The translations under genes and the position numbers were made by a program. From Nemertoderma westbladi (taxonomy: Eukaryota; Xenacoelomorpha; Nemertodermatida; Nemertodermatidae), in contig JAUCBJ010001670.1 of NCBI GenBank assembly GCA_032718475.1, positions 1-40,762 on the forward strand: a stretch of 40,762 bases of DNA, given 5' to 3'. Below are positions 8,964 to 18,694 of this stretch, one piece after another. The notes under the pieces are model-generated. The model was given only the letters and a program-made list of their open reading frames with translations. It ran no database searches and was not told the origin of the DNA. Each line of letters starts with the position of its first letter. Position 1 is the first letter of the stretch.

Positions 8964-10399
8964 TCATTTATCCCATCATAGTAGACATGTACCGTACAAC
9001 AAGAGTCCCACAAGAAATGAAAACAAATAAGTTGGTGCCAGTTCCCAAGAAGGGCAACCTAACACTCTATGGTTCTTTTCGGGGAATCTCATTGATCTCG
9101 ATTGCTGCAAAGCTATACAATAGGATTCTATTAAATCGCATCAGGGATCCCATTGAGAGACTGCTCCGTGGAAATCAGAATGGGTTCCGTAAAGGTCGTG
9201 GGACCATGGAGCCCATTTTGGCACTTAGAAGGATAATTGAAGAATTATCAAAAAAGAAAGACAGGCATCTGGCTGTTATCTTTGTTGACTTCTTCAAGGC
9301 CTTTGATTCAGTCTCTCGCTCACGTATGTTCAGCATACTTTCATTATATGGGATTCCTGATGAAATTATTGCAGCAATCAGATCAGTATACGATGGTTCG
9401 ACAACATTTGTGTCTACTGTTGACGGTGACACAGAACCATTTGAAGTGTTATGGGGCGTCCTCCAAGGAGACACACTTGCACCATTCTTGTTCATTATTG
9501 TGGTTGACTATGTTCTACGCATGTCCTTAGATCATCATAATGATGATGGGGTGATGATAACTCCACCTACTGGCTCCAGAAGTCGAGGAAATCCTGCCAA
9601 GTACCTAACTGATCTAGACTTTGCTGATGACTTAGGAGTACTCTCAGAATCATTAGAGGGAGCCCAACGGCTCCTCAGCTCATTAGAACATGCTGCTTCT
9701 AGTGTTGGTCTTTTTATTAACTCCAGAAAGACCAAAATTCTGACAGTTAACTTTGAAAGTCCTCAGCAAGTCTCTGATCGGATGAGCATAAGCTTAAAGG
9801 ATGGTATGCTTGAGCATGTGGACGACTCCTGTTACCTGGGATCATGGATCCGGAAGTCAGGTGCGGACCTTCGAATACGTAAGGGAAAGGCATGGGCAGC
9901 CTTGAATAGGCTTTCCAGGATTTGGAATTCACCGAGAATTAATCGGAAACTTAAGGTCCGATTATTTAGAGCAGCAGTAGTTCCAGTACTCCTCTATGGG
10001 AGTCCATGCTGGGCTCTAACTGCTGAGGACACCAAATCTCTGGATGGCACATTCACAAGAATGCTACGCCGGGTTCATTGTGTCAAGTACAATGCACACA
10101 TCTCCAACCAGACACTATATAACATTGGAGGTGTCTCATTGGTTCCCCCAAGCTTGACACTAGAACAAAATCGCCTCCGCTTTGCAGGACATTGCTTTCG
10201 CCGTGAGGACCAGCCAGTGCATAATCTTGTACTTTGGCAGCCTCATGGAGTGAATAAGCATGGTGGACAGCCCATGACTTTCTTGAGACGCATCTTAAAG
10301 GACACTGGCCTTAAAGATGCGGATGATCTAGCAAATGTCATGGGTTATAGGGAGTTGTGGCGGTGCAATTTTGTTGACAAGCCGGCACAGCATTCTTAA
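8964..10399 (+). pseudogene. LINE B1 reverse transcriptase, N-terminally truncated
   Basis: About 478 codons of RT plus C-terminal region, with no internal stop. Motifs: KLVPVPKKGN, YGSFRGISLIS, NQNGFRKGRGT, FVDFFKAFDSVSRS, GVLQGDTLAPFLF, DLDFADDLGVLS (FADD catalytic box), YLGSWIRKSG, and the C-terminal LRFAGHCFRRED...LWQPHG segment. Endonuclease and RT N-terminus are missing through 5' truncation, so it cannot be autonomous. It is fused in frame, by chance, with upstream target sequence, and a continuous frame runs from 8729. The TAA at 10397-10399 probably approximates the native stop. Clade is uncertain, but it is related to LINE C. Confidence 0.88.
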
Positions 10400-10438
10400 A
10401 AATGCAGCTGCAATGCAGCATGCCGATCCTAGTAGTAG
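8964..10438 (+). mobile_element. 5'-truncated non-LTR retrotransposon 'LINE B1'
   Basis: Bounded by an 11-bp target duplication. It begins inside the RT region, where the copy at 16408-17463 continues further upstream, so this copy is 5' truncated. It ends with CCTAGTAGTAG, a short trinucleotide tail like that of LINE C (11257-13286). About 1.47 kb long. Two other copies lie at 14559-14935 and 16408-17463. Confidence 0.88.
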
Positions 10439-10449
10439 TTCAAATCGAA
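10439..10449 (+). repeat. Right 11-bp target-site duplication of LINE B1
   Basis: Exact copy of 8953-8963, directly after the TAGTAGTAG tail. Confidence 0.85.
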
Positions 10450-11256
10450 ACCCTGGAGAAAGATATCGATTCGAGATATGTTTACTTCTATCTGATTTCT
10501 TGGAAGAAAGGCGCAATCTGACGAGTAAGTCAGCTAGAGGAGAAGCATACCGAGATACTACTCCATTGGACTCTGATGAACTTTGTTCCTACTTCAAAGA
10601 TCAACCCCAAATGGAGATATATTGTGCTTATTGTCGCATTAATAATAAGCTTATCTTCGTTGTCTGTCCACAGTTTATGACCCAATGGACAAGCTAGTTG
10701 GGATTGCCATTTTACCCCTGACATGGAAGCATAGACGAGTTAATTGTATTATGATACATACGAGCTTGGGAAGCTAGCGCAGACCTTCACTGCAATTTGC
10801 GCCACCATTACTATCCCAGACGCGCCTATGGGGGAGTGTACGCGTTTCACCCGTACATATTTCCCCAAATCGAACAGAAAACTCGTATTCCCAGTTATGA
10901 GCTACTCAAACGTGTTGGTGAGTTCATTTCCACCAAATATATGAGAAAATATTTGAAAAACATCAACCTAAACAACCTGGACTCATATAATTTAATTGGT
11001 TGTATTGGCTGAGACCTGGAATATGGTGAGACATTTATCAATACGCACCCTGAGTTGCAAGAGGTCCACCGACGCCCCTATGAGTATAAGGCGAGGGAAC
11101 GGGAATTGGTAAAAACTGTAAAACCCTATAAATTCCTCACGACCCATGGCCTACCAACAGCAGTCGTGCAGACGACCAAAGCGGGACCAGTCCAAGCCGC
11201 TTTCCTGAGATGAGCGTTAAAGATCGTGCGACCTCGACCCCTTCGATCCTCTGGTA
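10450..11256 (+). pseudogene. Decayed unidentified gene, part 2 of 3
   Basis: Resumes in the frame that was open at 8963. It is open to TAG 10695, then has TGA at 10719, TGA at 10752, TGA at 11010 and TGA at 11211, all in one frame. Protein-like stretches include GERYRFEICLLLSDFLEE, RHHYYPRRAYGGVYAFHPYI and RIPSYELLKRVGEFISTKY. The run of protein-like sequence in a single frame across five stops argues for an old coding region with point mutations. LINE C is inserted at its 3' end after 11256. No family recognised. Confidence 0.6.
11245..11256 (+). repeat. 12-bp target-site duplication of LINE C (low-coordinate side)
   Basis: GATCCTCTGGTA, found again exactly at 13287-13298. The pair brackets LINE C. 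Confidence 0.82.
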
Positions 11257-11280
11257 CTACTACTACTAGGCCGAGCGAAC

Positions 11281-12471
11281 TCAGACAGTGGAAATGAGAT
11301 CCTTCCAGGCTTCCCGATTCTCCATAGTTGTCGCAATTTCGTTTCTCCCAAGTTCAGTATCCCTTTCAAGTTGATCTATATATGTTATGGCCGGTCGTCC
11401 ACGACTACGCTTTCCATGAGTTGGTTGCCAGAGAAGTAGATCTGGTATGACCTCGTCTTTACTTCGCCAGCAGTGCCCACTGAATCTTAATCTGCGTTCA
11501 CGGAGGGTGGTTGATACAGGTGGTATTGTACCATAAAGCTCGGCGTTTGTCATGTGTTGTCTCCAGCTGATGTTTAGGGCTGCCTGTAGTAGTCTTGTGT
11601 AGCACCCATCAATTCGTTGTTCAAGTGATTTGGTCAGTGTCCAGGTCTCACCCCCGTATAAAAATACACTTTCCACTGTGGCTCGAAAGAACTTAGTCTT
11701 CAGGTGCCTGGAGAGATCTGATTTCCAGATGGTATCCATTTTTGATAGAGCTACCCAAGCCTTTGCTTTCCTAACTTCTATGACCTTTTTGCTACTCCCT
11801 ATCCATGATCCAAGGTACTGGAAGTCATCGACCTTCCTTAGTTGATTATTATCAATGGTTGTCAAGTTCCCATCAACATTAAAGGTCATGAATTTGGTCT
11901 TTGTAGCATTTATATGCAATCCAACATCCTTAGCAGCCCTCTCCACTTTATTTAGTAGAAGCTGTGCATCTGCTAGCGTATTAGAGAGCAGGGCGATGTC
12001 ATCCGCAAAGTCGGTGTCTGTGACTGTAGTTGCCGGATATCTACTACTTCTGCGTTCTTGAAGTGTGAATCCCAGATCTTCACCCTTTGTGGCCATCCTC
12101 ATTGCGTAATCCAGCACAATTACAAATAGTAATGGTGCTAATGTGTCACCTTGCAGTACGCCAGCCAGGATTGAGAAAAACTCAGTTTCACCATCTGGTG
12201 AGAGTACCTGCGCTTCTGTGTCACAATATAACAATCCAATGCCAGCAACAATTACTTCTGGTATTCCATGAGCTCTTAGGATTTCAAGCATTTTACCTCT
12301 ATGGATGGAGTCGAATGCCTTCTTGAAGTCCACAAAAGTCATGACTGCGGGGAGATTCTTTGACTTAATTCCTTCAATCAGTCTCCGTAGTGCAAGTATC
12401 TGAGCTATTGTTGATCTACTTGGTCGAAATCCGTTTTGGCTCTTACTGCTGAGCTTGTTACTAACGTCCAT
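11281..12471 (-). pseudogene. LINE C reverse transcriptase, C-terminal 396 aa
   Basis: Open frame covering RT from NGFRPSRSTIAQILALRR through FVDFKKAFDSIHRGK, GVLQGDTLAPLLF, DTDFADDIALLS and YLGSWIGSS, to the terminal GHCWRSKDEV...LLWQPTHG...RGRPA segment and NREAWKDL. The first RT motifs and the whole linker are lost. The initial Met at 12471 is a by-product of the deletion junction and is not a native start. Without endonuclease it cannot insert on its own. Confidence 0.85.
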
Positions 12472-12794
12472 CCCTTTCCAATGTCATTGTACTTCATGGC
12501 AGTGTCTTCATGACAAATCCGATGTTCTTGGATGCAGATGATGTCGATGTTATATTCCATTGCCAGAGTGACCATGTCACCCAGTTTGGTATGTGCTTTC
12601 AGCTTGCGTGCGTTCATTGTAGCAATCTTTAGTGTCTTTTTACATTTCAACAGGTTGGTTCTTCTTTCTTCTCTGTCTTCTGTTCCAGTAGCCAATTTAT
12701 CGACCCCAGCCTGGTGTACCACTGAGGGACGTGGTCCTTGTTGACCCGGGCGACGACCGAGCCGGTATTTCTCCTGGAGGGTTCTCATACTCAT
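12405..12794 (-). pseudogene. LINE C endonuclease, N-terminal fragment
   Basis: Residues around 55-105 of this frame match the start of an APE endonuclease: KIATMNARKLK, LGDMVTLAMEYNIDIICIQEHR. The last of these holds the catalytic-region Glu. After about 12475 the frame runs out of register into the RT segment (their frames overlap at 12405-12471), which marks the deletion junction. Upstream sequence in another frame (about 12697-12933) may be the element's 5' leader. Confidence 0.7.
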
Positions 12795-13286
12795 ATCTTT
12801 CAGTTGCGGGAGTAAACCGCTTGTGGTCGCAACTCCTACAAGCGTCTTCGCAGTAGGTCGCCGTTGGTTGATTACTTTCCGCCGACCTTGTCAGCATGTC
12901 TAGCCGTTGGTTGATTACCTTCCGCCTATCCATGGCCTACAGCCCTGCTGCCGACTGTAAAGGTCCTTTTGTTACACCCTGAACCAAGTGTGCCTCCTGG
13001 GTTAGGTTACCTAACACTGGTAGAGGAGCATCCAGTATAGACAGGGCGGGGCGTTTATCATCTCTAATGCAGATGCGTATCAAGCCTTTGGCTTCAATGG
13101 TGCCCTAGGCGCTATAGCCCTCAATGACTTATTTAGTTGACGGGGCTAAACCAACCCACTCTTGATCAACTAAATAATGAATAGGCTATGCTTATCGGGC
13201 CTGCCCTACTGGGCTGACAGCTTCAGGTAGTACCACATTACTGCCATAGTGGTAGCAGGATCTGGGGACCTGACCTGACCTGATCA

Positions 13287-13298
13287 GATCCTCTGGTA
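13287..13298 (+). repeat. 12-bp target-site duplication of LINE C (high-coordinate side)
   Basis: Exact copy of 11245-11256. Confidence 0.82.
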
Positions 13299-13543
13299 GA
13301 CGTGTTGATACCGAAACACCTTCCCAGGAGAGAAGCGCATCCTCCATGGATCTCAACCAACCAGGTACCTCGACCGACGGATACACCGACCGCAACCCCA
13401 ACCCTTCTGATGCAATTATATTGCACCCTTCCCCGAGGAGTTATAGTCCTCCAAGTAAAGTGGGTCGTAGCATCGGGAAGAAGACAACCACTGCCCAAAG
13501 GTTCAAGAAACTCCGTAAACGTCATTCTAGAAAGAAAGATTGA
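13299..13543 (+). pseudogene. Decayed unidentified gene, part 3 of 3 (C-terminus)
   Basis: When LINE C and one target copy are skipped, the frame of part 2 continues here without a stop to TGA 13541-13543. The segment is hydrophilic (DTETPSQERSASSMDLNQPG) and ends in a strongly basic tail, RFKKLRKRHSRKKD, as in nucleic-acid-binding or nuclear-localised proteins. It lacks introns as far as can be seen. The three parts total about 630 codons. Identity is unknown. Confidence 0.6.
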
Positions 13544-14558
13544 TTGTTTAGAGTAGTTATTATATTAAGAAATTGTGACTCTATGTATATTTTATAGACT
13601 TAAGTCCCATTTTCTGGGAGCGGTGTTGAAGCTTTTGCGACAAAATGTGGCGTTTTTGTGCAATTTGCACACAACTCTAAAAAGGCCAACATTGTTCTAA
13701 GGTGTTGAAGGAAGTATAAACTTATGCAACTACGCATCTGTCTTAATCCAGAACTAACATGACGAAATTTGCCAGCTGTTTCTTTATGCATAGAGACTGT
13801 GTTATATTTTGTTATATTTCGGCCAATCAGCGCGATTTTCACTTTGCGAATTCTTTGTTTACATATGAATACCGTAATGTGACGAAATCATTCAGTCTGA
13901 CATTTCTGACTTTGCCCAAAAGACCATGAGGCTAGAGTGTCAGGGACTTACCAAACACAGGAAATTATCTCTCTCAACTCTCGTAACACAACATCTGACT
14001 GATGATTAAATGCCACACACACCACGTAATTTATATTGTTTATATTGTTATAATACTATAATTTGTAACATATGGATAAATGTTAATAATTGGAGAATAC
14101 TTACGAATAACCAGTAGATCTCTTGGTTTTCTTGATTATTGAGGTAAGCGGAGGGGTTTACTATTCACAATTGGCGTGTTTCAGTACTATTGTCAGTTGT
14201 GTGAATGCGAGCGAATAATTATACATTCCTAAAGAATGTAAACATTGTACAATCTCATGACCACCTGTTGTAATTAGTATAAGTCATATCTCTGCGTGGT
14301 ATTTAAAGCGCAGCACCTGAAAGGAACTGTTGGTGTTTAACTGAAAGTAAACATAGTTTTTGGAGATTATATAGTAAAGATCAATAGAATAATACAAAGT
14401 GTCCTACGGATCTCCCTGCCATCGAATCCAGTCTCCCACCTCTGGTGGGTCATACGCCGCGCTAGACTAGCTTCGGCTGTGTTCATTTGTACGGGCTGTC
14501 AGACATCATAAGACACGTAAATTAACAGGTTAGACTGTTAAAGGTCTAAAAGCGCGAA
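13544..14558. other. Unassigned noncoding stretch
   Basis: No supported gene, tandem repeat or RNA gene. An 80-codon minus-strand frame (13600-13842) has no domain or splice context. Confidence 0.45.
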
Positions 14559-14935
14559 CAGTGTTTGTAAAGAAAGACAGACATTTGGTTGTTATCTTTG
14601 TTGATTCCATCAATGCCTTTGATTCCATTACGCCCACACATGTTCAAAATATTCAGGCATATGGGATTCCCGATGAGATCATTAAGGCAAACAGATCAGT
14701 TTATCACGTTTCCACGACCTTAGTATCCATCCACCAGCGACCAAGACACAGACCCATTCGAGGTACTCTGGAGTGTCCTTCAGGGAGACACATTATTAGC
14801 CCATTTCGCCTTCATTATTGCGGTGGACTACTGCGCTGCGGACATCTCTTGATATTCACAATGCTGATGAGGAGTAAATATCTTCACCATCAGGTAGCCA
14901 CAGTCGTGGGTTCCCAGCAGAACATCTTACTTATA
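14559..14935 (+). mobile_element. LINE B fragment, copy B2
   Basis: Aligns with LINE B1 from about 9253 to 9605: KKDRHLVVIFVD, INAFDSIT, AYGIPDEIIKANRSVY. Frameshifts break it, after which only the DNA matches (GGAGACACATTA, CACCATCAGGTAGCCAC). It is more diverged than copies B1 and B3. No tail or target duplication, so it is a broken relic. Confidence 0.8.
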
Positions 14936-15293
14936 TTGATTTCGGCTTATGTTCATTTTATTGTTTACAATATATGTAATAAGTGGATTGTGGGTGTTAA
15001 CGAATCTGGTTGGTGGTGGGGTTGGGAGTTCATACATGGTCGGGGCATGGAAATGCGATGATTGGAGATGGGCGGGGTGGAAATTGTCTGAAAAGGCTAC
15101 TCAAACAACTCCCATATTGTATTGTTTGTATTGCAAAAGTAACCAACTGGAATAGAAATAAGGTAAATTTTAAATCAAGGCTAATTATTTGAGTTGATTA
15201 AAATAGCTATAAATTATAACTATCCAGTATAACATAAAAGTAACAATTTAATTAATTTATATTAGCGAAATTAGAATTACAGTACGAGAGACT
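14936..15293. other. Noncoding; includes probable GST 3' flank
   Basis: G-rich near 15005-15080, then AT-rich. On the minus strand, downstream of the GST stop, there is ATTAAA (plus-strand TTTAAT, about 15247-15252), a plausible poly(A) signal about 42 bases past the stop. Nothing else recognised. Confidence 0.4.
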
Positions 15294-15968
15294 CTACAGA
15301 GGTGTTTTTGGTCTTTTCAGCAGCCAATCAGCAATCTTTGGATTCGATTTCACAGCTGCGTTCTGCTTGGCAAACTCAGGGAACCCACAAAACATATCGA
15401 TTGAATTATCGTAGACGTACTCCATTAACATTTCACAGATCCGGTAGATGAAGAGATCAGTGATTGTGATACCGGAATCTATAATAAAATCCGACTTAGA
15501 ATTCGTCAAAAGGTCGTTGATTTTGCGCGACCATTCTGGAAAGACGTTTTCTTTTATGTTGTTAATAGCTTCGATTTTGGCTTCCTCGTCTTTGGGGAAC
15601 ACGACGGTATACACCGCCGCTAGTGTACCAGCGCTGTACTCGTAATACATATCAACGATAGCTTCTTCACGTGCGGTTTTACCGCAGTAGCCGTATCGTC
15701 TTCCCAAGTAGTGATTGATAGCGGAGGATTCCGCGAGTTTAAATGGCGAATCTCCAGATCCCGTTGTGATCTCCAGGTAGGGTAACGAGCCGAAAGGAGT
15801 CTCCCCTGAGAACTTAAGCTTCGGCCAATCAGTGGAAGGACAATCAGGTGTCGGCCAAATGATTCTGTGGTCCACATATGGTTTACCGGCCAGAGCCAAT
15901 ACAAACCGGGCTACTTCGGCTCTGCCACGGGCATTGAAGTAAATTAGCTTGTAAGTTTCGTCGCCCAT
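15294..15968 (-). CDS. Sigma-class glutathione S-transferase, single exon, 224 aa
   Basis: Cytosolic enzyme that conjugates glutathione to electrophiles; sigma members can also act as prostaglandin D synthases. The N-terminal thioredoxin-like domain (about 5-93) shows KLIYFNARGRAE with the catalytic Tyr at residue 10, WPKLK, the cis-proline motif LPYLE (62-66) and the glutathione-binding ESS (80-82). The all-helical domain follows (about 100-220), with the conserved buried motif ITITDLFIYRI. Length is slightly above the usual 200-210 because of an insertion near 66-76 (TTGSGDSPF). It is complete and stop-free with no intron, whereas sigma GST genes usually have several, so a retrocopy or an intron-loss gene is possible. 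It looks functional. Neighbours are LINE fragments only. Confidence 0.92.
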   Translation of the reverse strand: MGDETYKLIYFNARGRAEVARFVLALAGKPYVDHRIIWPTPDCPSTDWPKLKFSGETPFGSLPYLEITTGSGDSPFKLAESSAINHYLGRRYGYCGKTAREEAIVDMYYEYSAGTLAAVYTVVFPKDEEAKIEAINNIKENVFPEWSRKINDLLTNSKSDFIIDSGITITDLFIYRICEMLMEYVYDNSIDMFCGFPEFAKQNAAVKSNPKIADWLLKRPKTPL

Positions 15969-16407
15969 TATATTGACTTATTATCTAATGAAATGAAATT
16001 GTATAGGCCTACAATTACTGCTACTTACTGTTCAACAGTATAATTATAAATATTAGACCTGGGGGGGGGGGGGCACGCAAATCCCATCTCGGTAAATCAA
16101 CACATCGATTCTCAATGTTAAATTATCTATTACAGGGAAAGTAGCAGGTTACAGTCACATATTGTTCTAACCAAAATTTAAACTAAAGTCAAAAGAACAA
16201 ACAGGTTGCAATTTTTTGGAGAAATCAGCTGTTATTTACGTCGATTTTCCCATGGAGAGGAATGAATTGTGATTGCCCCCCTATCGTGAGTCCCCCTTTC
16301 GGAAAAGCTTACGAATGATCGATAGTCTTATTGTGGCTGCTAATGTAATACTTAATCTCCGCACTAGCAGTAGCAGAACTATCTATCTAACTTGCCACTC
16401 ACTACAG
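15969..16407. other. GST upstream flank with poly-G repeat
   Basis: Upstream side of the minus-strand GST. It contains TAGGCCTACAATT and the second poly-G-anchored repeat. No TATA box or other promoter element stands out. Confidence 0.4.
16058..16110 (+). repeat. Poly-G-anchored dispersed repeat, copy 2
   Basis: G13 (16061-16073) then GCACGCAAATCCCATCTC and GTAAATCAA, matching the order seen at 5081-5145. Confidence 0.5.
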
Positions 16408-17463
16408 CATGATTGATCCTCTCTATGAGGGCTATTTATACTGCCTTCACAGAGGCAGCTAAGGCAACAGCTGCAGAAACAGTTCCTGTATACCCTCGAA
16501 ACAGGAAAAGGGCCCCCTGGACTGACAACAAAATTCGGAAATGCCGAGAGGATCTCACTAAGGTATAGAGAGACTCCAAACTGAAACAGACTACAGTGGC
16601 CAAGAATGAGGTTAAGGCTGCATGTAGGTCCCTAAATAGGTAATAATCTGATAATCTACAGGAGCTTATCAACCAGCAGGTCGATGCAATCAATGATCAG
16701 CTGGGAGGAAAAGCCATCCAACCACCAAGGTTAAGGCAAAATCACCAGCTGATCGCCTCAATGGTTGTTTGGAAGGCCCACTTTGAAAAGCTCCTCAATA
16801 ATGACAGGGTATTGCCTGATAACTTTATAGAAGTTAAAGTGTCTGAGTCTGTACTCCCAGATATTCCCATTGGCAATATCTCCTTTGCAGAAGTGAAGGC
16901 TGCTGCAAAGAGCATTAAGACCAATCGTGCCAGTGGAGTAGATGGTGATTCCCTTGAGGTCTTTAAAATACCTGAGTGTTTAAAGCTCATCTATCCCATC
17001 ATAGTAGACATGTACTGAACAACAAGAGTCACACAAGAAATGAAAACAAATAAGTTGGTGCCAGTTCCCAAGAAGGGCAACCTAACACTCTATGGTTCTT
17101 TTCGGGGAATCTCATTGATCTCGGTTGCTGCAATGCTATACAATATAATTATATTAAATCGCATCAGGGATCCCATTGAGAGACAGCTCCGTGGAAATCA
17201 GAATGGGTTCCGTAAAGGTCGTGGGACCATGGAGCCCATTCTGGCACGATGGTTCGACAACATTTGTATCTAGTGTTGATGGTGACACAGTCATTCGAAA
17301 TTTTATGGAGAGTCTTCCAGGGTGACATACTTTCACCATTCTTATTCATAATTGTGGTTGAATATGTTCTACGCATGTCCTTAAGATCATCATAATGACG
17401 ATGGTGTCATACTAACAGAACGGCCTACTATAGTACTCCGCGGTAACACCACCTACTGGCTCC
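16408..17463 (+). mobile_element. LINE B fragment, copy B3
   Basis: Contains the linker and RT N-terminus absent from B1 (RKRAPWTDNKIRKC, WKAHFEKLLNNDRVLP, AAAKSIKTNRASGVDGDSLEV), then DNA nearly identical to B1 8970-9220. A 167-bp stretch equal to 9224-9390 of B1 is missing at 17246, joining GGCA to CGATGGTTCG, which shifts the frame. In-frame stops also occur, for example TGA near 17016. It ends near 17463 without a tail. It is a dead copy. Confidence 0.82.
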
Positions 17464-17556
17464 GAGCTACTCCTAAACCCACTATAGACGTCCACGAGGA
17501 ATAATTGCGTGGAAGTTCATTGAACCACAATTAGATAATTGAAAATAACTTTTCCC

Positions 17557-17990
17557 TTACTAAATGAACCCTTGATGATTATGTACTTAATCTAGCTCGC
17601 GGCGAAAATTATACATCTCAGTATGACCTATTAATATATATTTTTAGTAGGTCATTATCTCGGGCAACGTTTCCTTATTAAATAGTTATTATTCGTTTTC
17701 AAATGTAAATTCTTGTGTAGGTAACTAACTATTGGCAGTAGTTTAGGAATTAGGGAGTGCGAGTGATTTATATTAGTTTTAGATATTAGTTTTGTTTGTT
17801 GATAGAGACATTGATAAAGTCCACTGTAACTGCATATATTGAATACTGACAGGTTGAGTAAATGTTCTACCTGATCGCTATCAAGCCCTAGACTCCTTTA
17901 TCTTTACTCGCCATCCTAGTATTTATCAGTTTACCATGTGAAAACACAAAGTAAAAGAAAATTACAACTTCATACAAACCTTGCCTATAT
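17557..17990 (+). repeat. Dispersed noncoding repeat, copy 2
   Basis: Second copy of the family at 5809-6189, with the landmarks in the same order. It has extra bases near 17630-17660 and 17720-17755. Confidence 0.75.
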
Positions 17991-18170
17991 TTTGACAAAT
18001 ACTACCGGCAGATTATGTTCAACAATAAATTAATTTTATTATTTCGCAGAATTTTCAAAGTAAATATTCTTGTGTTAGTGAATAATACCAAACCAATAAA
18101 CTGAGATAGGTTGGTTTTTAGGGAATATGAAGGAAGTCAACGCAATTAGAAACAACGCCAAAGTTTTAAA

Positions 18171-18395
18171 TTTCATCGTTTGATTTGAAAAACAGTATAA
18201 AAAGAAACAAATACCGGTTAATATTGCAAACGTTTCGGGACATACAAGCACAACCATCATCAGTGCATAGAAAAATAATGTTACAGCAGAAAATGTCTGA
18301 TGCTGATGATGGTTGTGCTTGTATGTCCCGAAACGTTTGCAATATTAACCGGTATTTGTTTCTTTTTATAATGTTTTTCAAATTAAACGATGAAA
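18171..18395. mobile_element. Foldback element with 92-bp arms
   Basis: Arms 18171-18262 and 18304-18395 are near-perfect inverted copies, with only a couple of mismatches in the outer part (for example ACAGTATAA against ACATTATAA). The loop is 41 bp. A landmark inside each arm is CGTTTCGGGACATACAAG. No coding function: the similar frames seen on both strands simply reflect the palindrome. It is likely a MITE or foldback element; the RNA would form a long hairpin. Confidence 0.85.
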
Positions 18396-18690
18396 CCAAT
18401 AAACGATATAATTAAGGGAGTAACTTACCATAGTTGTAACTGTAACATTGACAAACAGAAAGAATCATAGCGTGGTATGATTAAAAGTGTGAAGTAATAA
18501 CCAGGAGGCGTGAGTATAGAGTGTGATGGCCAAACCCAGTTTAGATACTGCATATTGATAAGAGATAACACGAAGTGGGGCCTTCGCGCAGCACGTGACT
18601 TAAATTTAATTTAAGTACTAATTCGAAAGTATTACTGTATTAGCAAATTTTAAGCAGATTTCGCCTAATCACTTTTTACCTCTTTCATTT
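18396..18690. other. Unassigned noncoding stretch
   Basis: Nothing recognised beyond AT-rich sequence with TTAAATTTAATTTAA near 18600. Confidence 0.4.
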
Positions 18691-18694
18691 CTAT

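Larger units (their letters stand above)
11257..13286 (-). mobile_element. Internally deleted non-LTR retrotransposon 'LINE C'
   Basis: Minus-strand LINE bounded by a 12-bp target duplication. The 3' end is a TAG-repeat tail (plus-strand CTACTACTACTA, 11257-11269). The order on the minus strand is: 5' region (about 12930-13286), endonuclease start, then directly RT from motif NGFRPSR onward. The endonuclease C-terminus, linker and first RT blocks are missing, so an internal deletion lies at about 12435-12475. A hairpin near 13131-13175 (TTATTTAGTTGA and its complement) is in its 5' region. It belongs to the same broad clade as LINE B. Confidence 0.85.

Noticed and set aside
13131-13175. Hairpin TTATTTAGTTGA...TCAACTAAATAA as a terminator or RNA gene
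   Set aside because: Lies in the 5' region of LINE C and has no independent support as a regulatory element.
18166-18415. Similar 76-77-codon frames on both strands
   Set aside because: The two arms of the foldback element encode the same peptide on opposite strands; no gene.
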